A stretch of 64,000 bases of DNA from Bin87 sp965116785. Lineage in GTDB: Bacteria > Chloroflexota > Dehalococcoidia > Lucifugimonadales > UBA3495. This document shows positions 34,701 to 42,668 of the stretch, piece after piece; the stretch's first letter is position 1, and the number at the start of each line of letters is the position of its first letter. The stretch lies in the NCBI GenBank assembly GCA_965116785.1, contig OZ220731.1, forward strand, positions 2,480,001 through 2,544,000, given 5' to 3'. A program made the position numbers and the translations under genes. The notes below the pieces were generated by a model that saw only the letters and a list, made by a program, of their open reading frames with translations, made no database searches and had not been told where the DNA came from.

Positions 34701-37700
34701 TGTATGTCGCAGATGATTTCCACGTCTCGTACGCGGCTGTCCATATCCTCCAGGCCGTCTCCCGTGTAGATGATCACGATGGTGATTTCAACGAGGATTT
34801 CCTCGCCCTCCATGGCATCCACAGGGGGGTCCAGGAGGCTGAAGGTATGGGTTTGGGGGTAGGATTCGATTGGGTATGTTGCCGTAACGGAACCGCGTTC
34901 CTGGAGGACGTTGCCGAGAACGCTGACGAGGCCGAACGTGTAGGTAACGCGGTAGGCGGTAGGCGTGCGGTCGAGGTATTCCTGTGGGTTTTGGCTGGCG
35001 TCGAGGGTAAGGGAGAAGAGGCCTGCGGGGTGGCATTCCAGGCCGGGGGTGATGACGATGGGAGGTGGCGGGCCGATGGGGGTGGGGGTGGGGGTGGGGG
35101 TGGGGGTGGGCGGCTCCCGTGTGCAGGAGACCAGCGAGGGGGGACCCAACTGTGCGGGTTCTCCGAGGTCCCAGGCGCCGTTTCCGTTCAAATCGACGAA
35201 ATATCGTGCTCGGATGGACATTGTGACCGTAAAGCCGTCGTCGCCGGGGATTACGGTCACGTACCGGTCGCTGCCTGCGGGGAGGGGGCTGGGGGCATCC
35301 AGCGGGGGCCCGCTGCTATCGAACTCGTACTGCACGGTGCCGACGTTGGGGTCCGGGACTTCCGTCCATGTGAAGATGATCTCGGTGCTTCCCGCGTTGA
35401 TGCGGCACTCGATGGTGAAATCGGGGACTGCCGGGCCGGGGAGGAGGGTTGAGGTGGGGGCCATCCTGGTGCAGGAGAGGGTGATGAAGGGTCCGAGGCT
35501 GGTGGGCTCGAAGATTCCGGGGTCGTAGGCGCCGTTGCCGTTCAGATCGATGAAATAGCGGGCGCGTACCCGTACGGTGGCCGTGAAGCCGGCGTCGCCG
35601 GGGTGTACGACGGTGATGGATGTGTGGCTCTGGAAGCCGTCGCCTTCCGTGATGGGCGCATCGAACTCGTACTCGTAGCGCACGGAGACCCCGGTGGGGG
35701 GCGCGAGGGGGTCCCAGGAAATGGTGATGATCGTCTGGGTATCCTGAACCGTGCAGGTGATGCTGCCCGTCAGGGCCGGGGGAACTGGAGGCGGCGCGAT
35801 GGTCGGCGTGGGCGTGTGGGTATGGGTGGGACGGGAGCAGGAGCCCGTGGCGGGGGATCCCAACGAGTTGGGATCGCCGGCGTCATAGACCCCGTTCCCG
35901 TTGAGGTCGTAGTAGAAACGGGCGCGGATGCTAACCTGCACAAGGAAGCCGTCCTGTGCGGTGTGGACGAAGAGCAGGGAGCGGGAGTTCTGGCTGCCGG
36001 ACTCGTTATAGGGCGGCCCCACCGTGTAGACATACTCGATGGAGGCGGAAGGCGGCGGCGAGGTTGCCCCCCAGGAGATGGTGAGAGTGGTCTGGTTCCC
36101 TACCGTGTTGCAGGTCACCAGGAGGCCGATCACCCGGGGGTTGGGCACCAACGTCGGCGTCCCCACCGGCGTGAACGTGGGCGTCGGCGTGGAGGTCGGA
36201 GGGTCCCGCGAACAGGACCGGGAAACGGATTGACTGAAATGGTGGTTCGGGGCATTGCCATACCGGGCCCGAACACTGAGAGTTATCTGAAATCCAGCGA
36301 AACCATCGATGGTAACCTGGTAATCCGAGAAGAAAACCGGCCCTTCAAGCGTTTCAAAGTAGGAGTTGCCGAGAGTATCGCTACCCGACACGATGTAGCC
36401 GGTCAGGTCTCGGCCTGCCCACGAAGAGGGAAATGGATCATTCCAATCGAGGAAAACCACAGTTCGGTCGTCATAAATCGTGCACTGTATGGTTAGACCT
36501 GTTATGACCGGCGGTAGAGGAGTGCGAGAGGGAGTATGGGTTGGGGTGTCATCCGTAGTAGGTGTAGGTGAGGGAGTCCTGGTGGGCAGGGTTCGTGGGT
36601 CGGAGTACGCCCATTCACTGACTATACGGATCGGCGAAGTGTCGCATACCGTCCTGACCCTGAACTCCAGAGTATCGCCCCAATCTATGACATCCCCCAA
36701 GTCAGCGCTGGTGCTAGTGGTGAAAACAGGCGAGGTCCACGCACCAAAGTTCACTCTGTAACTGTAATCATATCCAGCCGGCGGGACCCGAGGTCCCATC
36801 TGGTCATACTTGCCTCTGGTGGATGCTCTCACGTCACCGCTTGGGCCAAGTTTCAATGAAGCAAAGACAGGAAGGCTGACAGTGTTCTCGCATAGATTGG
36901 AGACCGACACCCCGTAATCGTCGCCCGTCTGCACTGAATGACGGACGGAGACTGAGTGAACTTTCACCGTGCTTCCCAAGGTCGGCTCGCCGTTGACAGT
37001 GAGGCCCCATTTATAACCTACACTCTCTTTCTCAACTTTGGACCAACGCATAGACAGCAAATTGGGTCCTTCAATCTTTACCTGAAGGTTGTCAGGCGCA
37101 GGACAATCACCTTTGGACCTGGCGGCGGGTATAACTCGGTACGTTACCTGTACCGTGGCTTGGCCACCCGCATTGAACGCCACCAGCCGGTACACGTGAC
37201 TGCCAATCGATGCCGCTGACGGAAGTCGGGTCAATGTTTCGTCCGCATCCCCAAATCCACTCCAAGCGACAAACCCATCTTCGCTCAATTCCCATCGGTC
37301 AGCGTCGGTTGTTTCTGCCGTGATTGTTGTTAATTGCCCCACACGGGCCGGATTGGGCGAGATAATCAGTCTTGCGGTGGGAGGGTTGCCAATAACTACA
37401 TAGGTCACCGATATCTCTGATTCCCCGGCGGCATTGCGTGCCACAAGCCGATAAACATGACTACCTATGGAGGCAGACGAGGGAAGTCGCGTAAATCGGT
37501 CGTTCAAATCTCCAATTCCGCTCATGAACGGCCCGCCATCCTCCGTCATTTCCCAAGTGTCAGCACCTACGGTCCGCGCGATGATGTTGGTCAACTGTCC
37601 TACGCGGGCAGGATTGGGCGTGATGGTCAGGAATACTTCAGGCGGTTCGGTAACCATTGGAGTATTGGTCGGGGTGCGCGTGCTCGTACGGGTAGGAGAG

Positions 37701-40700
37701 GGCGTACGTGTCGGGGTGCTCGTGGGGCCGATAACTCGGTAGGTCACCCGCACCACGGCTTCACCATAGTCGTTTTGCGCCACCAGGCGGTATAGGTGAC
37801 TGCCGACCGATGCCTGCGATGGGAGCCGAGTGAAGGATTCGTTCACGTCTCCGAATCCGCTCATGAACAGTCCACCGTCTTCGGTTATTTCCCACCGGTC
37901 CGCACCGGACGTTTGTGCCGTGATCGTCGTCAACTGACCCACGTTCGCCGGGTTGGGGAAAATCGTCAGACTTGCGGTGGGCGGGTTGCCCAGCACTATG
38001 TACGTGACTGATATTTCGGATTCACCAGCGGCGTTGACTGCGACCAGCCTGTACACGTGACTGCCAACCGACGCCTCTGATGGTAGACGGGTATAGGATT
38101 GGTTTACGTCGCCAAGGCCACTCATGAAGTGGCCCCCGTCTTCGGTTATGATCCAACTGTCGGCGCCCGTAGTGCGCGCCGTGATCGTTGTCAACTGACC
38201 CACACGCGCTGGATTGGGTGAAATCGTCAGAAATACCGTGGGAGGGTCTGTGGGCAAAGGCGTAAAAGTAGGAGTGCGAGTGGGGGTGCGCGTGGGAGTG
38301 TTGGTGGGACCTATGACGACGTACGTTACCGAAATTTCGGCCTCACCGGCGGCATTGCGCGCCACTAACCGGTACACGTGGCTGCCAATTGACGCCGACG
38401 ACGGGAGACGAGTGAAGGACTGGTCCAAGTCTCCATCGCCGCTCATAAACGGTGCACCATCTTCCGTTATTTCCCAACTGTCAGCCCCGGAGGTTCGCGC
38501 CGTGATCGTTGTCAACTCACCTACGTTCGCTGGATTGGGTGAAATCGTCAGGAACACCTCTGGCGGATCAATGTCAGGGATGACTTCATACGTTACCGAG
38601 GTCTCGACTTCACCAAAGTCGTTACGCGCTACCAGTCGATACACATGAGTGCCGATTGACTGCTCGGCAGGGAGGCGTGTAAAAGTCCTGTTCAACTGGC
38701 TATCGACACCGGCAAAAAATGGACTTCCGTCCTCGTACAATTCCCAACTCGTCGCACCTATGGTCTGTGCGGTGATGATAGTCACCTCGCCGACGCGGGC
38801 CGGGTTGGGTTCTATCGTTAGGAAAACCTCCGGCAGGTCGATATCCACCGTGTTCCATGCGATGGTTTGCCCGCCGTTATCGAAACGTGGGAACCTCAGA
38901 TTGGAGGGAACCGGACATCCTTGCGGCGTGGCCGTTGGAGTTGGTGTTCCGACCGGAGTCACGCTGGGTGTGGGAGTTGGGGTTGCCACCTCGCACGGTG
39001 ATGGAGCCTGCACCCAAACCGACGCATGTTCCTCTCCGTCAACGATGGCGACGGCACGGACGCGTCCGTACAAAACTTGTCCAGCCGGGGCAATGACGTT
39101 TTGACGGTCCCACCAGAAAGGTGACGTTGGTATATCGTCTGCCGCTCTCGGGTCCGAACTTGTGGCGAGCACCAGATTGTTAAAGTCTGGGTCACTGTAG
39201 TATTCGATTTCGTAACGGATGAGGGTGTACCCTGACTGCAAAATTGGCCTCGTCCAGTACAGCCGCACAATGTGGACAAAACATTCATCAAAATGCGGGT
39301 CGCGAGGTGGGTTCACCACAATGGTCACAGGACTTGGGCTGGGAGTGACAGTGTTTGTGGGCGTTCCGGGCCTGGGCGTGTGAGTGTTTGTGGGCGTTCC
39401 GGGCCTGGGCGTGTGAGTGTTTGTGGGAGACCCTGGCACGGGTGTTTGCGTCGGCGTCGAGGTATCGGTAGAGGTATGCGTGGATGTTGGAGTGGGGGTT
39501 ATGGTCGGAGAGCCATCGGAGATGCCGGTGGCCGTGCAGAAGTCGGAAACCCATGGATGGAGTTGGGACGAGCCTGCACCCACAGGAGCAGCCCAAACGA
39601 GTATCCTGTCTCCGGTCATGAACCCGAGGCTGTCCAGGGAGCCGATGGTTCCAGACGTTCCGCTAACGGTGTAGAAGACAAAAGCATCCTCGGAGGCCGG
39701 CGGGTTCGCGACGGCGAGGCGGTACTCGATTGCCCCGGGGTATGCGGTCATTACGAATGAAAAGTTGTTGGGACCGCAGGTGATCTCCAACGAGAAAGTG
39801 ATTTCCTCCTGCACCTCCACGCTGACGCTGTCCGAGGATTGCGAACCATTGGTGCAGGTCACAGACGCGGTGAAGGTGTATGTTCCGGCTGCTACCGCGG
39901 TCGCTTCCCACACGATTGTGTAAACGGTTCCATTGGTACCCGAGGTCGTCGGGTCAGAAAACTCAAACAATTCACTACCCGTCGACGTTTGAGTGTACGA
40001 ACCTTCCTGAAACGGTCCCGTGATTACCACCCTGAGTTCACCTGTTTCGCCAACGGTGATGGGATTGGGCGAGAAGGACACAACCAGATTGCAGGGCGCC
40101 TGTATTGGCGTAATCGTGGGGGTATCCGTCGGGTCATCAGGACGGGGCGTGGGGGTATCCGTCGCCACTCCGGGGATAGGCGTATTGGAGGGGGTGGGTG
40201 TATTCGTCGGGCTCGCCGGCGTCAACGGGATGTTGGTATTCGTCGGGCTGGGCGGCGTGATGGGAGTCGGAGAGCCGGGCAGGTTGGGGCAGTCGTCGCT
40301 GCTTTCCACGGTGTCGCTGTACAGGAGATTGTTGCTGAGCGTCCACGAGTAGATGGTCTGAACGGTTACGGACGCCGTTTCGCCGGGGTCGTAGGCGTTG
40401 AGCGTAGCCGAAGTAATATCCTCATCCACGTCCACGGAGGAGTCAGGACGACCGGGGAGGTCCCAGATCACCCTGTAGCCTTCGATGGTCAGGTTGGAAG
40501 AGAAACTCAGCGGGGCCGCCCAGGTGACCGAGGCCTCCACGTCGTCCTCGTCCTCGTTCAGAGAGCAGGCGACATTCACGCTGCGGGGCTGCGGGAGGTC
40601 CGGTTGGGACGGCAGTTGCCAAATCACTGTCACACTGTCGGTAGCCACAGGCTGAGCGCCGTCGGAGTCGTCCCCCTCGGCAAAAGCCTCAAAGGTGACG

Positions 40701-42022
40701 TCCATCACGGTTCCGCCGTCCCGACCGCTCACGGTGCGATTGCCAGATGAGGAACTGCTGGAAAACACAGTGACGTTCTGGATGGCCGCCCGGACCGAGA
40801 AGTCGTAGTCGTCGGGGTCGCCGCTGTCGACTTCCCACGAGATGGTGACGCTCGCCTGGTGGGTGGGTCTGGTTTTGCTGGCCGAGACGCTGATGCGGAG
40901 CGGTTCGTTGCCCCACGTAACGGCGATAGGGCCATCCTCGACAGTTTCCCCGTTGCCGGTGGCCTCGATGCGGTAGTACCAGGTCTCGCCGGGGTCAATT
41001 ACGCTGGTCTGGTTGGGACCGTCCAGCACCGACCCATCCCGCTGGGACGAAATCTCCGAGCAGGAACTGAAAGAAGTTGTCGACGTTCCGCACCGCCTGA
41101 CACTCACGAAGTCGGCATCGCTGGTCGACCACGATACCCGGATATCCTCATTGTGCGCTGGAGTCCTGTCGCTGACCGAGAAGGAATCGATAACAGGCGG
41201 GGCCCTTGGCGCATTCACCCTCACGGAGACCGAGTCGGATGCCGAAGGGAAATTCCCGTTGACGGTGATGGAGATGAAGACGGTCCGGCCACATTCGTTG
41301 TTGGTGATGGTGTTCTCCGGGGTGAACGTCACGCTGTCGTTGCTCACCGTGTCGACCAGGTGGCTGAACAGGTTGCGCCCGTTGGCGGACACGTAGACCC
41401 GGACGCTGGTGGCGTTGGTCACGTTCCACCGGACGGTGGTGGATTCGTCGCAGTCGATCTCCGAGTCGTCGACGGTGAACGAGAAGATGTGCGGATCGAA
41501 TTCTACGGTAGTGGAGGTGGGGGACCCCACCGGAAAGTAACTGAAGCACTCATCAAATGGGTCTGGGGCACATTGCAGACCCTGCACGCTTACAGTCACG
41601 TCGATGCCGTAGGAGGTGGCGATACTGAGGACCATATCGCCGGACGCTCGGCCCAGGTCTCTGCATCTTTCGGTTCTGTTGTCCGAAGATGAGTAGCAAA
41701 CCTCATAATCGTCGAACGCCGATTGGCCGATAATGGTCACCTGCACGGTTCGGCTGGCGTGGCTGGTGATCAGAGTGAAAAAATTGGGGCTCTGAACGCT
41801 GGGAGCCGCCTCGACGGGCGGCGGCTCGTTCTTGGAGTGGTTGACGATATAGGTAAGCCCCGCTCCCAGCACGCCCATCAGCACCAGCAGCCATACACGG
41901 GACTGGAGTACTCTGGCCAAACAGGATGACTCGTCCCCTTGAAGCGGACTTGACGACAGAAGCCGACGTTGCATTTGGAACCAACTCGGTCGCGAAATGC
42001 GGGAGCGCAAAGCAGCCGGCAC
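28727..42022 (-). CDS. Giant membrane-anchored surface protein with Ig/FN3-like repeats
   Basis: One uninterrupted 4431-aa frame. The listed start is GTG 42022, with ATG 41974 as an alternative. An N-terminal transmembrane segment (VWLLVLMGVLGAGLTYIV, about residues 43-60) lacks a clear cleavage site, so the protein is probably anchored. Ig-like and FN3-like domains follow, separated by Thr-Pro-rich linkers (TPTPTP). Six copies of an Ig-like unit with PNPARVGQLTTITA carry DSWEI-type continuations. Further FN3-like units contain calcium-loop motifs such as DLNGNGAYDPG, and the C-terminal half is six two-domain FN3 repeats, each with CGxPxxPxNLxLxC. It is likely extracellular, for adhesion or a cell-surface scaffold. 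Confidence 0.9.
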   Translation of the reverse strand: MPAALRSRISRPSWFQMQRRLLSSSPLQGDESSCLARVLQSRVWLLVLMGVLGAGLTYIVNHSKNEPPPVEAAPSVQSPNFFTLITSHASRTVQVTIIGQSAFDDYEVCYSSSDNRTERCRDLGRASGDMVLSIATSYGIDVTVSVQGLQCAPDPFDECFSYFPVGSPTSTTVEFDPHIFSFTVDDSEIDCDESTTVRWNVTNATSVRVYVSANGRNLFSHLVDTVSNDSVTFTPENTITNNECGRTVFISITVNGNFPSASDSVSVRVNAPRAPPVIDSFSVSDRTPAHNEDIRVSWSTSDADFVSVRRCGTSTTSFSSCSEISSQRDGSVLDGPNQTSVIDPGETWYYRIEATGNGETVEDGPIAVTWGNEPLRISVSASKTRPTHQASVTISWEVDSGDPDDYDFSVRAAIQNVTVFSSSSSSGNRTVSGRDGGTVMDVTFEAFAEGDDSDGAQPVATDSVTVIWQLPSQPDLPQPRSVNVACSLNEDEDDVEASVTWAAPLSFSSNLTIEGYRVIWDLPGRPDSSVDVDEDITSATLNAYDPGETASVTVQTIYSWTLSNNLLYSDTVESSDDCPNLPGSPTPITPPSPTNTNIPLTPASPTNTPTPSNTPIPGVATDTPTPRPDDPTDTPTITPIQAPCNLVVSFSPNPITVGETGELRVVITGPFQEGSYTQTSTGSELFEFSDPTTSGTNGTVYTIVWEATAVAAGTYTFTASVTCTNGSQSSDSVSVEVQEEITFSLEITCGPNNFSFVMTAYPGAIEYRLAVANPPASEDAFVFYTVSGTSGTIGSLDSLGFMTGDRILVWAAPVGAGSSQLHPWVSDFCTATGISDGSPTITPTPTSTHTSTDTSTPTQTPVPGSPTNTHTPRPGTPTNTHTPRPGTPTNTVTPSPSPVTIVVNPPRDPHFDECFVHIVRLYWTRPILQSGYTLIRYEIEYYSDPDFNNLVLATSSDPRAADDIPTSPFWWDRQNVIAPAGQVLYGRVRAVAIVDGEEHASVWVQAPSPCEVATPTPTPSVTPVGTPTPTATPQGCPVPSNLRFPRFDNGGQTIAWNTVDIDLPEVFLTIEPNPARVGEVTIITAQTIGATSWELYEDGSPFFAGVDSQLNRTFTRLPAEQSIGTHVYRLVARNDFGEVETSVTYEVIPDIDPPEVFLTISPNPANVGELTTITARTSGADSWEITEDGAPFMSGDGDLDQSFTRLPSSASIGSHVYRLVARNAAGEAEISVTYVVIGPTNTPTRTPTRTPTFTPLPTDPPTVFLTISPNPARVGQLTTITARTTGADSWIITEDGGHFMSGLGDVNQSYTRLPSEASVGSHVYRLVAVNAAGESEISVTYIVLGNPPTASLTIFPNPANVGQLTTITAQTSGADRWEITEDGGLFMSGFGDVNESFTRLPSQASVGSHLYRLVAQNDYGEAVVRVTYRVIGPTSTPTRTPSPTRTSTRTPTNTPMVTEPPEVFLTITPNPARVGQLTNIIARTVGADTWEMTEDGGPFMSGIGDLNDRFTRLPSSASIGSHVYRLVARNAAGESEISVTYVVIGNPPTARLIISPNPARVGQLTTITAETTDADRWELSEDGFVAWSGFGDADETLTRLPSAASIGSHVYRLVAFNAGGQATVQVTYRVIPAARSKGDCPAPDNLQVKIEGPNLLSMRWSKVEKESVGYKWGLTVNGEPTLGSTVKVHSVSVRHSVQTGDDYGVSVSNLCENTVSLPVFASLKLGPSGDVRASTRGKYDQMGPRVPPAGYDYSYRVNFGAWTSPVFTTSTSADLGDVIDWGDTLEFRVRTVCDTSPIRIVSEWAYSDPRTLPTRTPSPTPTTDDTPTHTPSRTPLPPVITGLTIQCTIYDDRTVVFLDWNDPFPSSWAGRDLTGYIVSGSDTLGNSYFETLEGPVFFSDYQVTIDGFAGFQITLSVRARYGNAPNHHFSQSVSRSCSRDPPTSTPTPTFTPVGTPTLVPNPRVIGLLVTCNTVGNQTTLTISWGATSPPPSASIEYVYTVGPPYNESGSQNSRSLLFVHTAQDGFLVQVSIRARFYYDLNGNGVYDAGDPNSLGSPATGSCSRPTHTHTPTPTIAPPPVPPALTGSITCTVQDTQTIITISWDPLAPPTGVSVRYEYEFDAPITEGDGFQSHTSITVVHPGDAGFTATVRVRARYFIDLNGNGAYDPGIFEPTSLGPFITLSCTRMAPTSTLLPGPAVPDFTIECRINAGSTEIIFTWTEVPDPNVGTVQYEFDSSGPPLDAPSPLPAGSDRYVTVIPGDDGFTVTMSIRARYFVDLNGNGAWDLGEPAQLGPPSLVSCTREPPTPTPTPTPTPIGPPPPIVITPGLECHPAGLFSLTLDASQNPQEYLDRTPTAYRVTYTFGLVSVLGNVLQERGSVTATYPIESYPQTHTFSLLDPPVDAMEGEEILVEITIVIIYTGDGLEDMDSRVRDVEIICDIQGITPTATPTPSPTPTPMIIVELILSDGTVLPAPRMVVRGHPVTVQATFKYFHGPHRFNMEMEPTDGSVVDASACYGSGMLAVRSFTASGADVVETGHIRDSCPVGEYDVIVNQADGPGMERGRDAPIKEDEKSARQGVTGVEATVLPNRRLELSLTPGDLDQFVFRFVGAGIEGPWTPYAALVAVPEIFGTSVEVEVRGCEDSGGDCQYDFLVGSASVTLPAASPVAAPQPDLAVMIALISTNSLLVEWEEPPEDYIWDGYDYYVEDAQRQTIQNVIAYRPGALQPNASDPPTNLYIGGLEPASLYQFCVRTFRIDDLLGTNYQCMSAYTAPDPVQLPPPGNGVFTECENDRVVARWDAPVAHPDSRPLDHFEYIWGGSRTATGTVAALPGPLIQYSAMTDIYEAGDVVTLTVWAVYRVGAIEQDQTLFPSSSITVEDCTVPALDEPTADLWIEFSGMRSDVSVTVPAGTEVLLKWRTTGANDGVEVVRDGNDTISTALNNLVGLSQNSQTTVVYDYELLASNTDGDVVTDALSVTWEAEEDMEWDRTVIVILIIKDVPPPVLTVLCTGGFLNASWTLELPSGLTLVGFYYRVEFPEAGTVEGRLPPTTFAVAVPGEGEVLTIAVGAIYTVGVSQTELLGPTDSASCGLPNSPTGLMLICLPGDGTESTATASWTAPEEVPGLTFRDYEWTWFFDDETGSTRSGIIEDIDTTELTSEPGDYQQGETARFHLRARYTDTSSTPSQTVYSAVLTRNAHCPMPMLPPFLTLDCDPTQDLVTAEWEVDIPLGVTLTGFAYTFSFTGDENDLPGTLGPEARMASVTAMGEVVTLDLVATFMYTGESTSRSTATATAACGMPNPPTNLVLECLPDEEGMGATATASWSAPVEVPGVTFVRYEYTWFFDGDGTSRRGTETDREATSAETMPDEYRQAETARFEVFAVFTDTHQDPSAPVESKVLAGATLCQARLPLPILQIDCDQTGAVATWTVTVPPDLTVTGFDYSVSLLVSGSSQTGSLDPDERTAAIQAEAEVVTYSLVAKYVQDGETEERMTDPVSATCGQPTPPVNLVVLCLPEETGTEAVATATWVRPAGVPGVNFLRYEFEWILEDDSVRSGADDDPGTNSVSSAPGEYQQGETARFRIRAVFNDTNSNPQAVRESEFVSGSAPCPMTPMAPVLALMCDHAGADASWTIQVPENITITGYRYVVMFSGDEEELSDDVPPEQTSLRIPSFGEVVTVTVVATYTVAGDPTERVTAADTASCGIPHPITDLLLVCSPDETGTGATATATWTSPLPVPGLVFQRYEYTWYFTDEGSTRDGEVTQEGDPDVSSLPGDYQQGETARFEVRAVYLDTNRDPAVFIETASVTANSFCLAELPELALTLICDHAGAEASWEVSVTGNVVVTGYSYEVHFSGDEEVLSDDVPPEQTSLQIPTFGEVVTVTILAYVQAPGDTSERPIGPETASCGIPHPITNLALVCSADQEGMGATAAASWVAPMPVSGLVFQRYEYSWTFADGATSRDGQITTSEDDTGAESHPGEYTQGETAQFEVRAVYLDTNQDPDTLIETALVSASAVCQAVVPDPVLSVACSPEDLTASWTIDLSNTTLSLIGWEYRAMFSGGREDETGTLQAPARMVEIQGSEEVITFVLTALYSSGDSSTVSASCGLPAAPRNLLLECLSTGVLGEAAAAAMWELPTDVPGMVFLHYEWMFVSSQGGSRSGQNTLPEETTAGSLPEEFRYGDVASFAVRAVYRDSNASPQVQSNSVWVSRMALCPVAGLEVGCEPTKKRVTFAISWVHSPATFQESADHPVLSRLGYELEGTIGDEDVLFTPTADGYQITLRVEEETIARLRIRARYGDPAMPEVVLHTGPWTEYVLTPCTPGDGLYLPLIEPQPVYFDPTLPPVLWDKEPFSSQVNSHHIVIVMTSPGGYVSVNEPCAQRSNSREVNNGEVIFFLGCAPTDGSRHVEIVALWPEDQITVLFQHWVEVAGR
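37100..38860 (-). repeat. Six Ig-like repeats within giant surface gene
   Basis: Each unit has a PxVFLTIxPNPAxVGxLTTITA start, then GADSW-x-ITEDGxxFMSG, LPSxASIGSHVYRLVA and AAGEAEISVTY. Copies alternate with NPPTAxL and TPTRTPT linkers. Units differ by many substitutions, so the repeats are old and not simply tandem slippage. Confidence 0.8.
39351..39416 (-). repeat. 33-bp tandem repeat in linker of giant gene
   Basis: Two exact 33-base units, 39351-39383 and 39384-39416, encode GTPTNTHTPRP twice, and a third partial unit follows. They are multiples of three, so copy changes would keep the frame and lengthen the linker. Confidence 0.85.
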
Positions 42023-42668
42023 CGAAAGGCCGGTCTGTAATTCTGCAAGTTGGGCGGCACTGGGCCTGACCTCGAAAATTCAGTTTGCGACTCACCGCGG
42101 CCGATCTCCATGACCGCATTCGCATCCAGTCCTGTTCTAGTTCCTATTACTGCCCGCGATGCCACTAGAACCGGACGCTATTCGCTCATCAAGATTCCAT
42201 CGGCTTGACCTCCCACGAATTTCGTAACGGCCTGCGACTTGGCGGTGCGGGCCTCGAGGGACGTTACGGTCCGAGTCACGGAATGTCAAATGCACAAGCC
42301 AAGAGCGATGACGTTTGTACCGGCGGAACTAACCAAAATGCCGAACGACCACGACCTGCCGCTATCGAGAAGATCGGGTATGCGGAATGTGGGCGGTCCG
42401 GTGCTCTGGTCCGGTCTGGCGACAGAGTAATCGAAGAGTGGGATCGGACCTGGACGCTCATTCGTTCACGCATTGACAATCGGTAAGCGGCAACATACCT
42501 TGCCACCTGCCACGGTAATTCCATTTCTTGCCTCTCGCTGCAAATGCGGGCCTCATCAAATTACAACCCGTTGGTTGAGCCATTCGTGCCTTTCTCGGGG
42601 CATTGGATGAGGCATGGGCTTACCGTGGCAAGTATGCTCGACCTTGACGGTCTCGAGGAAGGTATCAC
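42023..42668 (+). other. Intergenic region before ankyrin gene
   Basis: Small open frames here (for example 42205-42486) have no ribosome site or family match. The GAGGAAGG ribosome site of the ankyrin gene lies at its right end. I see nothing else firm. Confidence 0.4.

Noticed and set aside
28727..42022. Many long plus-strand ORFs inside the giant gene
   Set aside because: They are antisense shadows of a biased, GC-rich repeat gene and lack ribosome sites or families.
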